Assembly (NCBI RefSeq): GCF_026914185.1
Contig: NC_070574.1
Span: 1,798,501-1,862,500 of the forward strand
Source: Puccinia triticina
Lineage: Eukaryota > Basidiomycota > Pucciniomycetes > Pucciniales > Pucciniaceae
Direction of reading: 5' to 3'
Length of the DNA stretch: 64,000 bases
Below, one piece after another: positions 21,729-33,344 of the stretch (its first letter is position 1; every line of letters begins with the position of its first letter). The translations under genes were made by a program, and so were the position numbers. The notes below the pieces were generated by a model. It did no database searches. It was not told the DNA's origin and saw nothing but the letters and a program-made list of their open reading frames with translations.

Positions 21729-22118
21729 TAGGGTTTAATGTGGGTTGGGTTGAACCAAGGGTACCCAGCCTGTGTTGGGTCTGGGGCCGGGTTTGGGTTG
21801 GCTTTTGTCTCAAAAACTGGTTTTTGACCCAACCCGCCACAGACCCGCTAGATCTTTGGGTCACGTTCAGGCAGCCTATTTTCTAATTGGGTTGGCCTGC
21901 AACCCAACTACAACGCCTCCAACAGTAAATTTGGGGGCTTTTGGCACCTAATGGGTTGGGTCAACCCAAGACCCGTTGGGTCATCCCATGACCCAAAACA
22001 GTAAGAGGTTGGGTTGGGTCTGGGCAGCATATTTTCAAATCTGACCCAACCCGCACTAAATTCCAAGTCAGGTTCGGGCACTGTTTTCCAACCCAAGCCA
22101 AACCAGGTTTCATCCCTA
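21729..22118. mobile_element. hAT-type MITE, GGGTTGGGT family, copy 1
   Basis: 390 bp from TAGGGTTTAATGTGGG to CAGGTTTCATCCCTA. The ends are inverted TAGGG.T.AAA, like those of the hAT transposon at 28674. The body is rich in GGGTTGGGT and its complement, and is shared with 34740-35302. Flanking 8-mers agcaatgc and aggaatac match at six of eight positions, suggesting a decayed 8-bp TSD. Confidence 0.75.
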
Positions 22119-22443
22119 AGGAATACTGGGTGTGTGAATTTCATATTTTGAAGAAAGTGAAATTGAAATTAAAATTCAAAATGTTGCTATGGTACAGCCT
22201 GACAGGCCCTTAAATCTGAGAAACTGAGGCCAATTACAAGGCTGAATTTTGACAAGTTTTTGATGGAATCAAACATATTTTTCATTTGCTCTGTTTTAGT
22301 GAAAATGCAAAGGGAGTACGTGACGCAGGACATGCTAGCGCATGTTTTCACCACCCACTGTTGGGGGGTGCCAGTGGATAAGAATGGAAAGACAAAAAAA
22401 TGACAAAAAAAAAATGCTGCCAGGAAAAGCTTGGACATAGGGC
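22119..22443. other. No gene recognised
   Basis: AT-rich, short ORFs only. Confidence 0.4.
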
Positions 22444-22506
22444 ACAAGTCCATCCTTCGGAGGGCCCCTGCGGGACATTGTCCCCCCTCCAGCGACTTAG
22501 TTAAGT
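22444..22506 (-). repeat. MULE-type terminal repeat fragment
   Basis: On the minus strand: AACTTAACTAAGTC, a GC-rich palindromic core, then CTCCGAAGG and GGACTTGTG. This is the layout of the terminal repeats at 28912, 39306 and 53031. No inverted partner was found nearby. Confidence 0.55.
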
Positions 22507-23840
22507 TGACTGTGGCGACACACGGTCCTACCTCTCAAGAGCGTATCAAATCCTGCGGAAAAAGAATTCATCCACACATGATTGGTCGGACTGCTTGTTT
22601 CATCGGTTATATTCTCACACCGCCCCCCATTTGAATTTAGTTTTCATAGTTGTTATCGCGATTCAGAGATACTAAGAGGGGAAATCCCTTTAGCCTTTCC
22701 CCGGCTTTCCCCGTCGCGGAATCACTCCGCACAAATTGTGGGTAATTAAGAGTTAGGCTTGGTGTTGATTTGATAGAACTATTTGGACAGGGGTACCTTG
22801 CGGTCTCAGTTTGATATCCAAGCCAGAATAGCGAATGTGAAGTTTAATCCCCCAAAGTCTCATTGAATATCACTTTTGAGTCCAACGGGAAGAGTGCGGT
22901 GAGATCCAATTTGGCTGAAGTACATATAGATCAGCACACTCTCCGCCCCGTATTCTGGATTTCATCATGTCATCTTATGTGATGATTTTTCTGACTCGCT
23001 CTGCTTGGAGCATAAAGGAGATCGTGGAGCATCTTAATACCGTTGGCCTTGTGCCGAACTTGAACGCCATCGGGGGATATCCGGCGCCAAGCCTCGGAGG
23101 CTCCTGCATCGATGCTTCTTCGGCAAGCAGTTGGGCAGTTGATTTGCAATTTTTTTTCCAAAATCGCAAAACAAATGCAACTTAAAGAGGATGGCTGGGA
23201 TCCCAATGATCAAGTCACTGGTATTATGATTTGGTGCATAGAGCTGAAAAGTACTGGTATCTTCTTTCTGTGCTTGGACTGTCTTGCTGGTTGGTTTTTA
23301 AACTCCTGGATTGACTGGGTGTGTATGTATCGAAATGTACCTCACAGGCAGTGAACATGACTGTTTCTACTGGGATTCCGTGGTTTAGGTGCCGTTACCA
23401 GGGCAGCAGCTCAAGCATTATAGATTCCTATTACGTACGGAGTCCCACAAACCCAGTTCTGCTTCACAACAGTCTGTCTTCGCTTTTGGGATCGGCACGC
23501 ATTTTGCTATGGGCGTGTTTGAACGTTCGGCCACCATCCCTAAAAACGTGCTGCCCCGCTTTATTGATTAGACTGTGCTAAGAGCGCGAAACTCACTGAC
23601 CGTTATTTGAGCTGGAAAATCTCAAACAATTGCAATCAGTCATTCTGACATCCTCCGCTCGCTCTCTGCCTTGCGGCTCATTGCCAGATTGCGTCAGCTG
23701 ACTATCACTCTTTTAAAACAAAGTAATAATGATGATGAATGATAGCCGCGATGTGCCGGCTCGGAAGTGCCGCAAGTACGTGACCAGCCGGACAATCAGT
23801 TGCAAGTCGGTGGGATCCTGCTCCTGCGAGTGCCAATTTC
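22507..23840. other. No gene recognised; upstream of zinc-finger gene
   Basis: ORFs on both strands are short and show no motif. The last part, from about 23600, is the likely promoter region of the zinc-finger gene. Confidence 0.4.
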
Positions 23841-23847
23841 TATAAAT
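23841..23847 (+). promoter_or_regulatory. TATA box of the zinc-finger gene
   Basis: TATAAAT followed about 30 bp later by a pyrimidine-rich stretch (TCTCACCTTTCC) typical of fungal start sites, and 161 bp upstream of the chosen ATG. Confidence 0.55.
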
Positions 23848-24007
23848 GAAGCTTCCTTCCTCTCACCTTTCCATCGACCAGTCGTCTCTCTTATCCATAT
23901 AACTGTACCAATAAATTTATATCTACACCAGCAAGCAACCTCCTCAGATAAGATATTTTTCTTCTAATCTACCGCAGAGACCAAACCACTTGTATTCATA
24001 CCACGTC

Positions 24008-25122
24008 ATGTCGGGTAACTATGGATTCAACCAATTTCCCCAGTACCCAGGAGATGCTCGTCGTACCTCTGGAAGTTCATCCGCGAACCCTTCTTCACTA
24101 AACAACTTGAGCGCCAACCAATCTTACGGGCAGTACCCTGGAGGGAATGTTAACTCTTATTCACAGTATAACCCATCAGGCGGCTACAGTCAAGGCTTGC
24201 CAACAGAGTATAACCCATCAGGCGGCTACAGTCAAGGCTTGCCAACGCAAAACGTGGGTGGCGGCTCCCTTGCCTCCAACACTCGTGATCAATACGGCCG
24301 ACCACAATACGCTAGTGAACTGGCCCCGGGTGGTCTTTCGCAAAATGCTTCTGCCCAACCAAGTGGAATGTCTTTGGACACTTTATATAGTCCTATGGCA
24401 TCGAGCAATACCATGTTGCAACAAAGTTTGGGAGACAATCCTAGCGTTGGTTTGCACCATGATAGCTATCTATCCAGTTCTCTTGGGATGAGCTGTCCAA
24501 ACCCATCTCATAATTCTGACTCACGTGCAAGTCATGGGGTTGTACGAAACCATATGTAAGTCAAGTGAAATTTAACGCTTGGAAGTGGTTTTTTCTTTTT
24601 CTTTTTTGTTTATTTTGCTTTTTGATTCATTCATTCTCACTTACTTATGTTCCTGAAAAACTCTAATTGAAATAGATGCCCAACTTGCGGGAAGGGATTT
24701 GGAAGGTTAGTGATTTTCTTTTGATTCATACTATGCATCTACAGAAAACTGTCCTAGTTTATCCTTTCAGATTTCCATTCTTTACTGTTTCTTTTGAGTC
24801 AATGTCTTGTTTTCACCCGCATTTCCAAACAGGGCAATCACAAATACAAATCTGGACATTTTTGTAATGATCCATAGTATTATGTGCAGTAGATTGATTG
24901 CTATTCTCCTTCCATACACTTGATATTATGTACAGGCCCTCTTCGCTGGCTCAACATGAATTTATACATACTGGGGAAAGACCGTGAGTGCTACCTGATC
25001 TAGTTCAAGTGAAAGTAATGCTATACTTACTTTTCCTTTTGCTGAAATTGATGTTTGCCTGGGCTTTTTTCCTTTGTTCTGTTGGCATCAAATTGCAGAT
25101 ATGTTTGTCATGTCTGCAGAAG
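24008..25122 (+). CDS. C2H2 zinc-finger protein, 3' end not found
   Basis: Exons at 24008-24555, 24676-24705, 24936-24983 and 25099-25122 have GT..AG introns and keep phase. Exon 1 encodes about 180 residues rich in Ser, Gly, Asn, Gln and Tyr, low in complexity. Exons 2-3 join to a classical finger, CPTCGKGFGR then PSSLAQHEFIH (C-x2-C-x12-H-x3-H), with a TGERPY linker in exons 3-4 and the start of a second finger (VCHVCRR). This is a probable DNA-binding transcription factor, nuclear. I chose ATG 24008 (MSGNYGFNQF); the frame is open slightly upstream without a better start. The next exon, which should supply the second histidine pair, was not found, so the gene may be broken, or have a long intron. 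Confidence 0.8.
24165..24248 (+). repeat. 42-bp tandem duplication in the zinc-finger gene
   Basis: Two copies (24165-24206 and 24207-24248) differ only in the last two bases and duplicate a 14-residue segment with YNPSGGYSQGLPT. The frame is kept because 42 is a multiple of 3. Confidence 0.93.
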
Positions 25123-27764
25123 GTGAGACTGATTGTCCATTCATGGGCAGCTTGTAACAGCAATCTAATTCTGCTTTTTTTTGTTCAAATCTGTAATTAT
25201 AACCCATTTGCAAATTTAGAGCTTTCAACACAACCAGTAATCTTAAGTGCCATCAAAGTCTGCATGAGACTGATCAATAAGGAAAATCAGCTTTCTTACA
25301 TCCAAAGAAATAAAAATTAAGGAGACAAACAAGACTATCACTTGGGAATCTGCAAAAATTTCCACTGAGATTGGATTTCCAATCCTAAACTGTATTAAAT
25401 CTCCAATATAGGCTATAAGTCCTGCAATGATCACAGGTGATGTTGTTGTTATTGTATACAAATAAATAAAAATCTACTATTTACAAAATTTGCAAGGAAA
25501 TTGAATTACCTGGGTTCATGTTGCTATTCAAATGGCATACTTCTCAATTGTTATCTATTTCTTTTCCTTTTTGAAAACCTATTTTCTTATGGAGAATCTA
25601 TATATCATGTGCATATCAACCAAATTAAGTGATTGCAGTTTTATCAGATTCACTTCTCCAATACATTTATTTAGGCATAATTCAGCACAGTGACATACCA
25701 ACACATAATGCATATCCAAAAGTATTTATACACTCTATTTGGAATCTCCAAGCATAAATCAGGGGTTAGCCTTTACACATTACCCAAAAATACCATGTGC
25801 ACTCCAAAAAAGGAGTGCATTTTCCTGCACTCCAGTTTTGAGCCTTTGATTGGCTGGGAAGAGAGTGCTCTACTGTGCACTCCAATTTATCCCATAGCCT
25901 GTACAGCTGGCCATCAAGGGAAGAAAGGTTTGAAGCCCAAACTCAATGCAGTTTTGAAAAACCAATCACCAAAGATTATATAAGCAACCACAACCAGATT
26001 ACTTAGTATTGACCTCTCTTCCTCCTTCCTAGCTTGTTATATAAGAAAAGGAATCTTCTACTGAGCTAGGTACAGTGGCAGACATCATATTAGAGTAAAA
26101 TATTAAACTGTGTCCAAAATTTTGGACTGGGAAAATTTTGTAAAAATCCCCTAAGGTTTGGTGGAAAAATTTGACCAGTGTGTGGTAACAACTTAGCAAA
26201 CCCGCATAATAATGCAATGGCAAAAGTAAGACTTCAAGAGCCAAGCAGAAGTCTTCCCTCCACCATTAAAAGATGCTGAGTGGAGCTATGTACTGTCTCT
26301 GTTGTTTTCAACAGACATAATATTGTAAGATCAGGCAATCTTCACTGAGAAAATGGGGTTGGCACAAGGGGAGACAACAGTCTCTCAGAGATTCTGATGC
26401 CAAAACTGGGTCTTATATTTTACATTTTTTATCATTCTTGTTGCATGCCATACTGTGCTCTCTAATTTTCCCTCCTTGGTTTGGACAGTAATGAACATTC
26501 TGAGGAATTTCCAAGAAATTGGATAATTTTCACATTTTTAATTTTATAATTTTTACTTTTTTTATTTCATAATCATTTTTGGGAACTTCTTTTCCACCCC
26601 TGTAGCCAATCTCATGACTTGAAGTGTGTGACCTGAGCTTCTGAATTGAAATATGTGGTGCCAAAATCATGAGATAACCCACTGTCCCCTCCTTGGGGGA
26701 GCGTAGTAACCTCTGAATGAGGGAATTGCTTATAAAGTGGCATGTCTCACCCTACAAGATTGAGACAAATGACAGGGAGGATGCCACACTCCCCCATTTC
26801 CCCCAAAATCTCCCCCTATCTCTGGGAATTTCAACTTTTGTGCTCAAAAATGCCTGGAAGACCCCTTCAGGACCAGTACAGAGTAGGTGGATTGGGCTAG
26901 TAATTATGAGGGGCAGTAAGCTAAAAACACAAGGAATGAAAGCTGAGATAGCAGCTTACAAGTCTGTCTACTAATTTTTTTTCAAACCATAAATTACACT
27001 TTTCAAATCATTTCCAAAAAATATATACTGTTTTTGACAAGAGAAACTCAAGTCTGTAGGGCCAATGATGTGACATTGGAGAGGCTTTTTTTGTTTTTTT
27101 AAGTGCTATTGATTTGACATTCCACACTATCTATCTGCTTAGTGTTAAGTATATACAACTAATACTATATGGAAGACTATGAAAATAATGTTATGCAGAT
27201 GGAAACAACGTTGCTGAGACGTGTAGTATCATGTGTAGAGAGGAAAGGTCTCAAGAGGGAATGTAGGTGCCAGGATCTTAAGAAGAAAGTAGAAGAAAAG
27301 AGGAAAAAGAGAAAACAGAGAAAACAGAGAAAATCTATGAAGGAAAAGAAAGAGGATGGAGGTGTAGTAGCTTTGGAGTTTGGAAACCACAGCCATTCCT
27401 CCCTTCCCACCATTACATAGATTGGAGAGGCTTAGTAAGCTTGAGGCCATACCCGCGGGAATCGGGGACGGATTGCGGGTATAGCCGCGCGCTGATATTC
27501 CCGAGGCTCATCACCCCCGCGGGTACCCTGTTCCTTCCGAGTCACGGGTAAGCCCCGGGGATGGGCACCCGGTGAACTCGGCTTCCGGGTAGCCCGCGGG
27601 GTCCAGCCCTAAACCTAATGGTGAGATAGGGCTAGGCAAGGGTCAGCCGGGCGGTTGTGGGTAACGGCAGATATCGAAACCTAACCAAACTCAACCAGGA
27701 CGACACACCCCAGGACTACGATTCCCCTGAAGACCTCGATCGAACCGATTTTCCGCCCGTCAAC
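25123..27764. other. Long AT-rich stretch, no gene recognised
   Basis: Could hold remaining exons of the zinc-finger gene, but none was recognised. A Lys/Arg/Glu-rich ORF at 27169-27420 looks like low-complexity A/G-rich DNA. A GC-rich block of GCGGGTA-type words (27440-27600) precedes the ribosomal protein gene, and CCCTAAACCTAA (27608-27619), similar to telomere-like boxes of fungal ribosomal-protein promoters, lies 150 bp upstream of its ATG. Confidence 0.4.
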
Positions 27765-28455
27765 ATGCCTTCCGTCCGAGACATCGCCGCCGATGCTTTC
27801 ATCCGCGAATATGCCGGCCACTTGAAACGATCAGGTGAGAACGGCTCCCTCCAATCTCCAAAACGGCAAAACCAACTTCTCCTGACTGGATGAGCCTTTA
27901 ATTTCAATTATCATCTCAGGCAAGATCGAAGTGCCTACATGGGTGGATATTGTCAAGACCGGCCCCTGCAAGGAGCTTGCCCCATACGACCCTGACTGGT
28001 ACTACGTCCGAGCTGGTGCGTCTAGTCTTTGAAGTCAACTCCGCGTCTTTGAAATCGATCTCGCACGACTACTCATCATCTATCTTTCGCACAGCTGGTG
28101 TCGCTCGTCACATTTATCTTCGAAAACACGTCGGAGTTGGCGCCCTTGCCAAACTTCACGGAACTGCCAAGAACCGAGGAAACCGACCCAGCCACCACGT
28201 GGACGCCTCCCGATCAATTGAAAGGAAGATTCTGCAAGGCCTTGAGAAAATCGGAGTGCTTGAGAAGGTAAGGACTTAGAACATCAAGCAGCACATAATA
28301 TCCGATAGCATCTCATGTTTGCATTTTTTAATTCTCATCAGGACCCTAGAGGCGGTCGACGGGTATCGCAAGATGGGCAGCGAGACTTGGACCGTATTGC
28401 TAGCAACATTGCTGAACAACTCAGGTCCGGCGGAGATGAAGATGACGAAGAGTGA
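27765..28455 (+). CDS. RPS19: 40S ribosomal protein S19 (eS19), three introns
   Basis: Exons 27765-27834, 27920-28015, 28095-28267 and 28342-28455, all introns GT..AG and in phase. The spliced protein (about 150 aa, the normal eS19 length) reads [20 protein letters not shown], then [69 protein letters not shown] and [16 protein letters not shown], which are the conserved blocks of the family, with an acidic tail DEDDEE. It is a component of the small ribosomal subunit head, needed for 18S rRNA maturation. I chose the ATG giving MPSV because family members start there; the frame is open upstream, but without family similarity. It appears fully functional and is the best host-gene anchor in the window. 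Confidence 0.96.
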
Positions 28456-28911
28456 AATGTAATAATCATGTCCATCTCTTAGACCAAGTCCGTATCCGCG
28501 AGTTACACCCCCGGTACACTTGTGCGTCCCGGGGCGCCCTCGTCAATGCGTCCCCTGCATGCATCCCTACAACAAGCTCACCACAATCCCCTCGTTTCAG
28601 GGGCCGGGGGGGCGCGCCGAAGGCGTCTCGCGAAGCGAGCCCTGAAAGAGGGGCTGGTGAGTAAAGTCCCAGCTAGGGATGTTAATCGGGCTGGGCGGCC
28701 GATGGGCCGCCCGAACCCGGCCGGGCTCGGCCCGGCCTCGGGCTGGCATTTTGGGGATTTTTCCAAAGTTGGCCCGGCCCGACAGACCCGCGCCATTAGT
28801 CGGGCCGGGGCGGGTAGCCCACGGGGCGCCCATTGGCCCCCCCGTATTACCCGGTGGAACCCCCGAGCAGATATGTGATCAGCAGTCGGCGAGTTCCAAG
28901 GTGTTTGGCCT

Positions 28912-30134
28912 CGAACTTAACCCAAGTCCCTCGCTGCTGCGGGCGTCTGGTCTTGCGAAGCAAGCCTCCGATAGCCCTCGGCAGGAGGGACTTGCACCGT
29001 ACCTCCCCATTCTGGCGCATGGAGAATGGGTTTTTCACCCCTCTTTTCACCTTTCCCCTTGTACCTCCCTGATTCCATAATAAGCTTTTGTTTTTTTTTT
29101 GCTACAGATCAGCTCAACATGCAAGTGCTGAGCCTTGTATTTTTTTTTCTCTATGTACTGATAGAGGTAAGTCTTGAAAAATTAAACAGACAAATAAACT
29201 TTAAGACTGTTAACAAGTCTATAACCCAGACTTGCAGAAATCGATCACAAAATGAGAGCACGGACTCTCTGATTAATACATAGCGTGTTTGACACGCAGC
29301 TAGCTTGAGGACCGTGCTCGCTAGTCCGGTATCTGCCGGTTATTGAGAGGACTCAACACTCTCAATGACCGTATGTGCCGGTCATCAAGAGGATAAAACC
29401 CTCTCGATGAACGGTACAGTACCGGTCATTGAGAGGGTTGAGTCCTCTCTCTCAATGACCGGTACATACCGGTCATTGGGAGTGTCAAGTCCCCTCAATG
29501 CCCGGTTGATCTTGGTCATCAAGAGTGTCGAGTCCCCTCGATGGCCGGTTTGTACTGGCCATTGAGAGTATCGAGTCTCCTCAATGACCGGTCTGTGCCG
29601 GTCATCGAGAGGGCTGTATCCCCTTGATGACCGGTTGATCCCGGCCACCAAGATTGTCGAGTCCCCTCAATGACCGGCACAGACCGGTCATCGAGAGGTT
29701 GTACACATCCCTTCAATGAACGGTCTATACCGGTCATCCAGGGCGTTGTACGTTGACTGTAAGTCAAAAAAAATGTGTATGTATCAAGTCATTGAGCACG
29801 GATCAGCACAGATCCCTTCTGTTACTCGGCTTCAGTAAGCTCCAAGATTCTATTTACTTTGATAATTTATTTAACCTTGAAGAGGTGATGTAACACAACT
29901 CAGATTGTGTGGGATGACACACAAGATGCAAGGCTTTGTGCCAAGCAAATTTTTAGGCTTTTAAGTTTTGAGGGCAAGAAACTGTGATGGTTTGGAGAAA
30001 CTGCCCAGCCAAACTCAGAATCTTGGCACGCCAAAAAGGGGCAATAGCGCGCAAGTCCCTCCTGCCAAGGGCTATTGGAGGCTTGCTTTGCAAGACCAGA
30101 CGCCCGCAGCAGCAAGGGACTTGGGTTAAGTTTG
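28912..30134. mobile_element. MULE-like MITE nested in the hAT transposon
   Basis: Starts CGAACTTAACCCAAGTCCCT, ends with the reverse complement of CAAACTTAACCCAAGTCCCT, and has a 9-bp TSD gtttggcct (28903-28911 and 30135-30143). The inverted terminal repeats are about 85 bp and about 90 percent alike by eye, each containing its own small hairpin (CTTGCGAAGCAAG). Long TIRs with a 9-bp TSD are typical of Mutator-like elements. No transposase; the middle contains a tandem palindrome array. Confidence 0.92.
29330..29745. repeat. Tandem palindrome array, ACCGGT type
   Basis: About ten units of 42-46 bp, each with TCAATGACCGGT, a few bases, ACCGGTCATTGAGAGG and a spacer such as TCGAGTCC. The unit can fold alone or with neighbours. 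Units vary (CGGTCATC, TGGCCATT) but keep the inverted symmetry. Confidence 0.9.
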
Positions 30135-30194
30135 GTTTGGCCTGTTACTGTACAACCGCACCTTCTTGGCAGCCACCCGCTGGAGTCCGACGAC

Positions 30195-31593
30195 ATGACA
30201 GGGTCTACCGGCGAGGAAATCAACATACAGGTGACAGCCGGACCAAATTTGCAAGCCAACAAATCCAAAGATAATGATATCCCCCAAAGTCAGACTCTGG
30301 TACTGGCGGAAAGCCAAAGCGAATCACAAGACGGCCAATCAAAGAAGCAAAAACTCACCAGTGAGGTTTGGGAGCACTTCTCCAAGATTATAGGTAAGTT
30401 ATTGTTAATTTTTTTGTGATTTCCTGAATCTCCCATCACTTCCATTCAACCTGAACTCACTCCCTCTTCTTTGCCATCTGAATTTTTAGATTCCAATGGC
30501 AAAGAAAATGCCAAGTACAACTACTGCGATTTGAAGCTCACAGGCGCCTCAACCGCTGGAACCAACCATCTCCATCGACACTTGAGGAAATGTATATCCG
30601 ACAAAGGTGGTCTTGTTTGTTGGAACTCAACTTACCTGATGATCAAGGCATCCTTGCCCTGCAAGTTAGCCTTTGAGGAACTAGCCATTCTGGACAACAA
30701 TTTTGAATACTGCCCTACCAAGCTTCAATGGGATGAGCTAGCTTCCATGGAAGGGTTCCTAGAACCATTTAACAAAGGTTTGTTATTTTCTTTTCTTTGC
30801 TTATTGGTTTTAGACTGACTTGGTTTCTTTTTTAGCCACTGTTTTTTTGAGTGGCACACAGTACCCAACCATAAATTATGCTTACCGGGCAATGACAGCG
30901 ATCAAGAGGCAACTCAAGGAAATAGCGGCCAAACCGAGCAATCTAACAAACCTCAACGAAATGATCAATCCCATGAAGGCTAAGTTTGAAAAATACTGGG
31001 AGCCAGCAAAGGAACTCCTTGCAGTTGGACTCATCCTCAACCCCCGTTATAAGATGCAATATCTCCGGTTCAACCTTGAGCAACACGCAGCTGCAGATGA
31101 AGATGTCGGCGAATTTGTTGGAAAAGTAAAGTCGGCTGTCTTTGGACTTTGGAACCTGTAAGTTCCAGCGCCATCATCTGTCACGGGCCCGACCAACAGT
31201 GAAGTCCAACCTTCCTCAAAAATGAAGGCCATCAACAAGGATTTGAGTGCCTTCCATCAATATATGGCTGGCACCATCGACGCATCACCTAACGCACCGG
31301 CCGCCAAGTTGGATCTCTACCTCGAGGAACAGAACCTCATCATCTCCGACAATGATGATTTGGATTTTGATCTGCTTGGCTGGTGGAAATTGAATGCTGC
31401 TTGATTCCCATCACTCTTGAAGATTGCCAGGACAGTACTCATGATCCCAACAACATCAGTAGCATCCAAGTTGGCTTTCTCCACTGGTTGACGTGTTCTG
31501 GACGGCTATCGAATGCGCCTCAATGAAGAATCAGTTGAGGCATTGATATGCACTCAAGACTGGATCAAGGCGGCTAAGCGGGCGGCCATGTAG
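30195..31593 (+). pseudogene. hAT transposase relic with BED-type N-terminus
   Basis: Exon 1 30195-30393 (MTGSTGEEIN...) is spliced in phase to an exon from 30490. A BED-finger-like segment contains YNYCDLKLTGASTAG and TNHLHRHLRKC; the first zinc-binding Cys is absent (Tyr or Asn in its place). Next comes hAT-core sequence (WDELASMEGFLEPFN, an intron near 30780-30837, then YPTINYAYRAMTAIKRQL, LILNPRYKMQYLRF), and the C-terminal dimerisation block DLLGWWKLN, SVASKLAFS, RVLDGYRMRLNEESVEAL. The part normally between the finger and the core is missing, a stop follows DLLGWWKLNAA, and another cuts the block at 31488. It should have cut and pasted the surrounding element, but in this copy cannot be active. 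Confidence 0.85.
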
Positions 31594-31916
31594 GTAAATT
31601 TGTTTTTTTGCCTCCTTTTTCATTATTTATGTATTATTGTATTGTTATTGCGTTTTCCTTCCCTTGTAATAAGGTAGGAACACATTTAAAACGTAGTAAA
31701 ATGCAAAAAAAATGTTTGTCATAAAAAAAAATGGACTACTTTTTTTTTGGCTGGGGCCCGCCGGCGGCCCATGGGCCGCCTGTGGGCGGCCCGAGTCATA
31801 AACGGGTTTGGGTTGGGTTGGCATTTGGAAGGAACTGGCCTGGCCCAACCCGTCCACTAACTTCCTGGGCTTAGCCGGCGGCCCGAGCCCGCCCAATTAT
31901 CATCCCTAGTCCCAGC

Positions 31917-32623
31917 TGTGGACTGAGAGCTTGGGCATTTTATGGCTCTTTTGGCCCTCTGAGGCTATTGCACTCATAGCTCCCAAACCATCCGGCGAAC
32001 CAACATGTTGTAAACTTCGCAAGCATATATTTTTCTCACAAACTTCCAAGAATGGGTATCCCTTCTCTCAGGTGTTGATGAGTCTCGCTTGGAGCTTGGA
32101 TTTTGCAGGTGTCCCATAATCAGTGGTTTCTCTTACACTATGGGTTGTACAGATTGAGCATTTGGTGCCTTGTTCAATTTTCACAGTTCATCTCTGTTCA
32201 TAGGACCCCGGAAAGCCCCAGCCAAGCCGCCTCATGTAAATTCCGCTCATTCCGGGTTTTGGATATGTGGGGAAATCAGGTTTTTCCCAATTGGACCCGG
32301 TTTAGTACATGAGGAGGATTTTTTGGGAGAAAGCCCCAGCGGGGCAAAATTGGACAAACAAGTGCCTTTTATGGTTGGGAATTGAACCCAAGACCTAAAT
32401 ATCAGGGCTTTATTTCAAGGCAAGCCCCAGTAAATACCAATTACATTAGGACCATCTTGGACAAATAAGTCAATTTGGATATGTATTTTATGATTTACAT
32501 GAGGAGCATTTTGCAAAAAAATGCCCCCCGGATACGTGCTACATGATGTGGCTTTTTAGGGGCTCTCCGGGGTCCTGATCATCTATGAAACAAGTAGTAA
32601 CAGGCAGTATGGTTATATCTTTA
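31917..32623. other. No gene recognised
   Basis: Contains several words with CCCCGG/GCCCCAG and short ORFs. No motif. Confidence 0.4.
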
Positions 32624-33344
32624 CGGACTTACTTCGCGCACTGCGAAAAGCTCTTCGCGCACTGTGCAGTGCGCAAAGTTTGCAAACACTTCGCGCACTG
32701 CGCGTGAAGGGCGCAACTTTTTCAAATTATTTTTTGACCAATCAATAGACAAGCTTATTGTTGTCCTCTGTGAATTTATTTGGAGTTTTTTGAAGCTTCC
32801 TTGTATGCTTAAAAATCCCACCAATGGAAAAAACAAGTACAGCCATTTGGGGACCTGGAATTCATATTCCCACAGGCCAAAAAATACAAATAATTTAGTG
32901 AATCATATTAAATATGTATTTAAAAGTTTTAGAGCTTTTTGGCCACTTTGTACAAGGACAAGGCTTTCAAAAACCAGTAACTTTTTCTCAAGATATGCCA
33001 AAATGCGCCAGTAAGTGGTGAACTTTCTAATTTTTGAAAGCCTTATTCTTGCACAAAGTGGCCAAAAAATTCTAAAAAGTTTGAATTCATATGTATCATG
33101 ATTCACTAAATTATTTGGATTTTCTTGCTTGTGGGAATATGGATTCCAGGTCCCCAAGTGACTGTACTTGTTCATTTTATTGGTGGAATTTTTAAGCATA
33201 CAGAGAAGCTTCAAAAAACTCCAAATAAATTCACAGAGGAAAATGATAAGCTTTTCTATTGATTGGTCAAAAAATAATTTGAAAAAGTTGCGCCCTTCAC
33301 GCGCAGTGCGCGAAGAGCTTTTCGCAGTGCGCGAAGTAAGTCCG
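32624..33344. mobile_element. Foldback transposon with about 340-bp arms
   Basis: Starts CGGACTTACTTCGCGCACTG and ends with its reverse complement. The two arms mirror each other almost to the centre (about 32985-33020), with only a short loop. GCGCACTGCG words form smaller hairpins at each tip. Flanking 8-mers tatcttta and tgtcttta match at seven of eight positions, consistent with a hAT-like 8-bp TSD. No transposase. ORFs on the two strands are mirror images. Confidence 0.85.

Larger units (their letters stand above)
28674..31908 (+). mobile_element. hAT DNA transposon, degenerate, 3.2 kb
   Basis: Ends TAGGGATGTTAATCGGGC and, inverted, GCCCAATTATCATCCCTA; 8-bp TSD gtcccagc at 28666-28673 and 31909-31916. 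Subterminal regions are rich in GGGCGGCCC-like words. It contains a BED/hAT transposase relic (30195-31593) and a nested MULE-like MITE (28912-30134). The TIR TAGGGATG is shared with the GGGTTGGGT MITEs at 21729 and 34740, which this family may have mobilised. Confidence 0.95.

Noticed and set aside
27169..27420. Lys/Arg/Glu-rich 83-aa ORF
   Set aside because: A/G-rich low-complexity DNA with no family, start context or neighbouring exon.
28546..28665. Another MULE terminal repeat beside the hAT element
   Set aside because: There is a GC-rich hairpin with GGGGCTGGTGAG ends, but it lacks the AAGTCCCTC motif and no partner or TSD was found.
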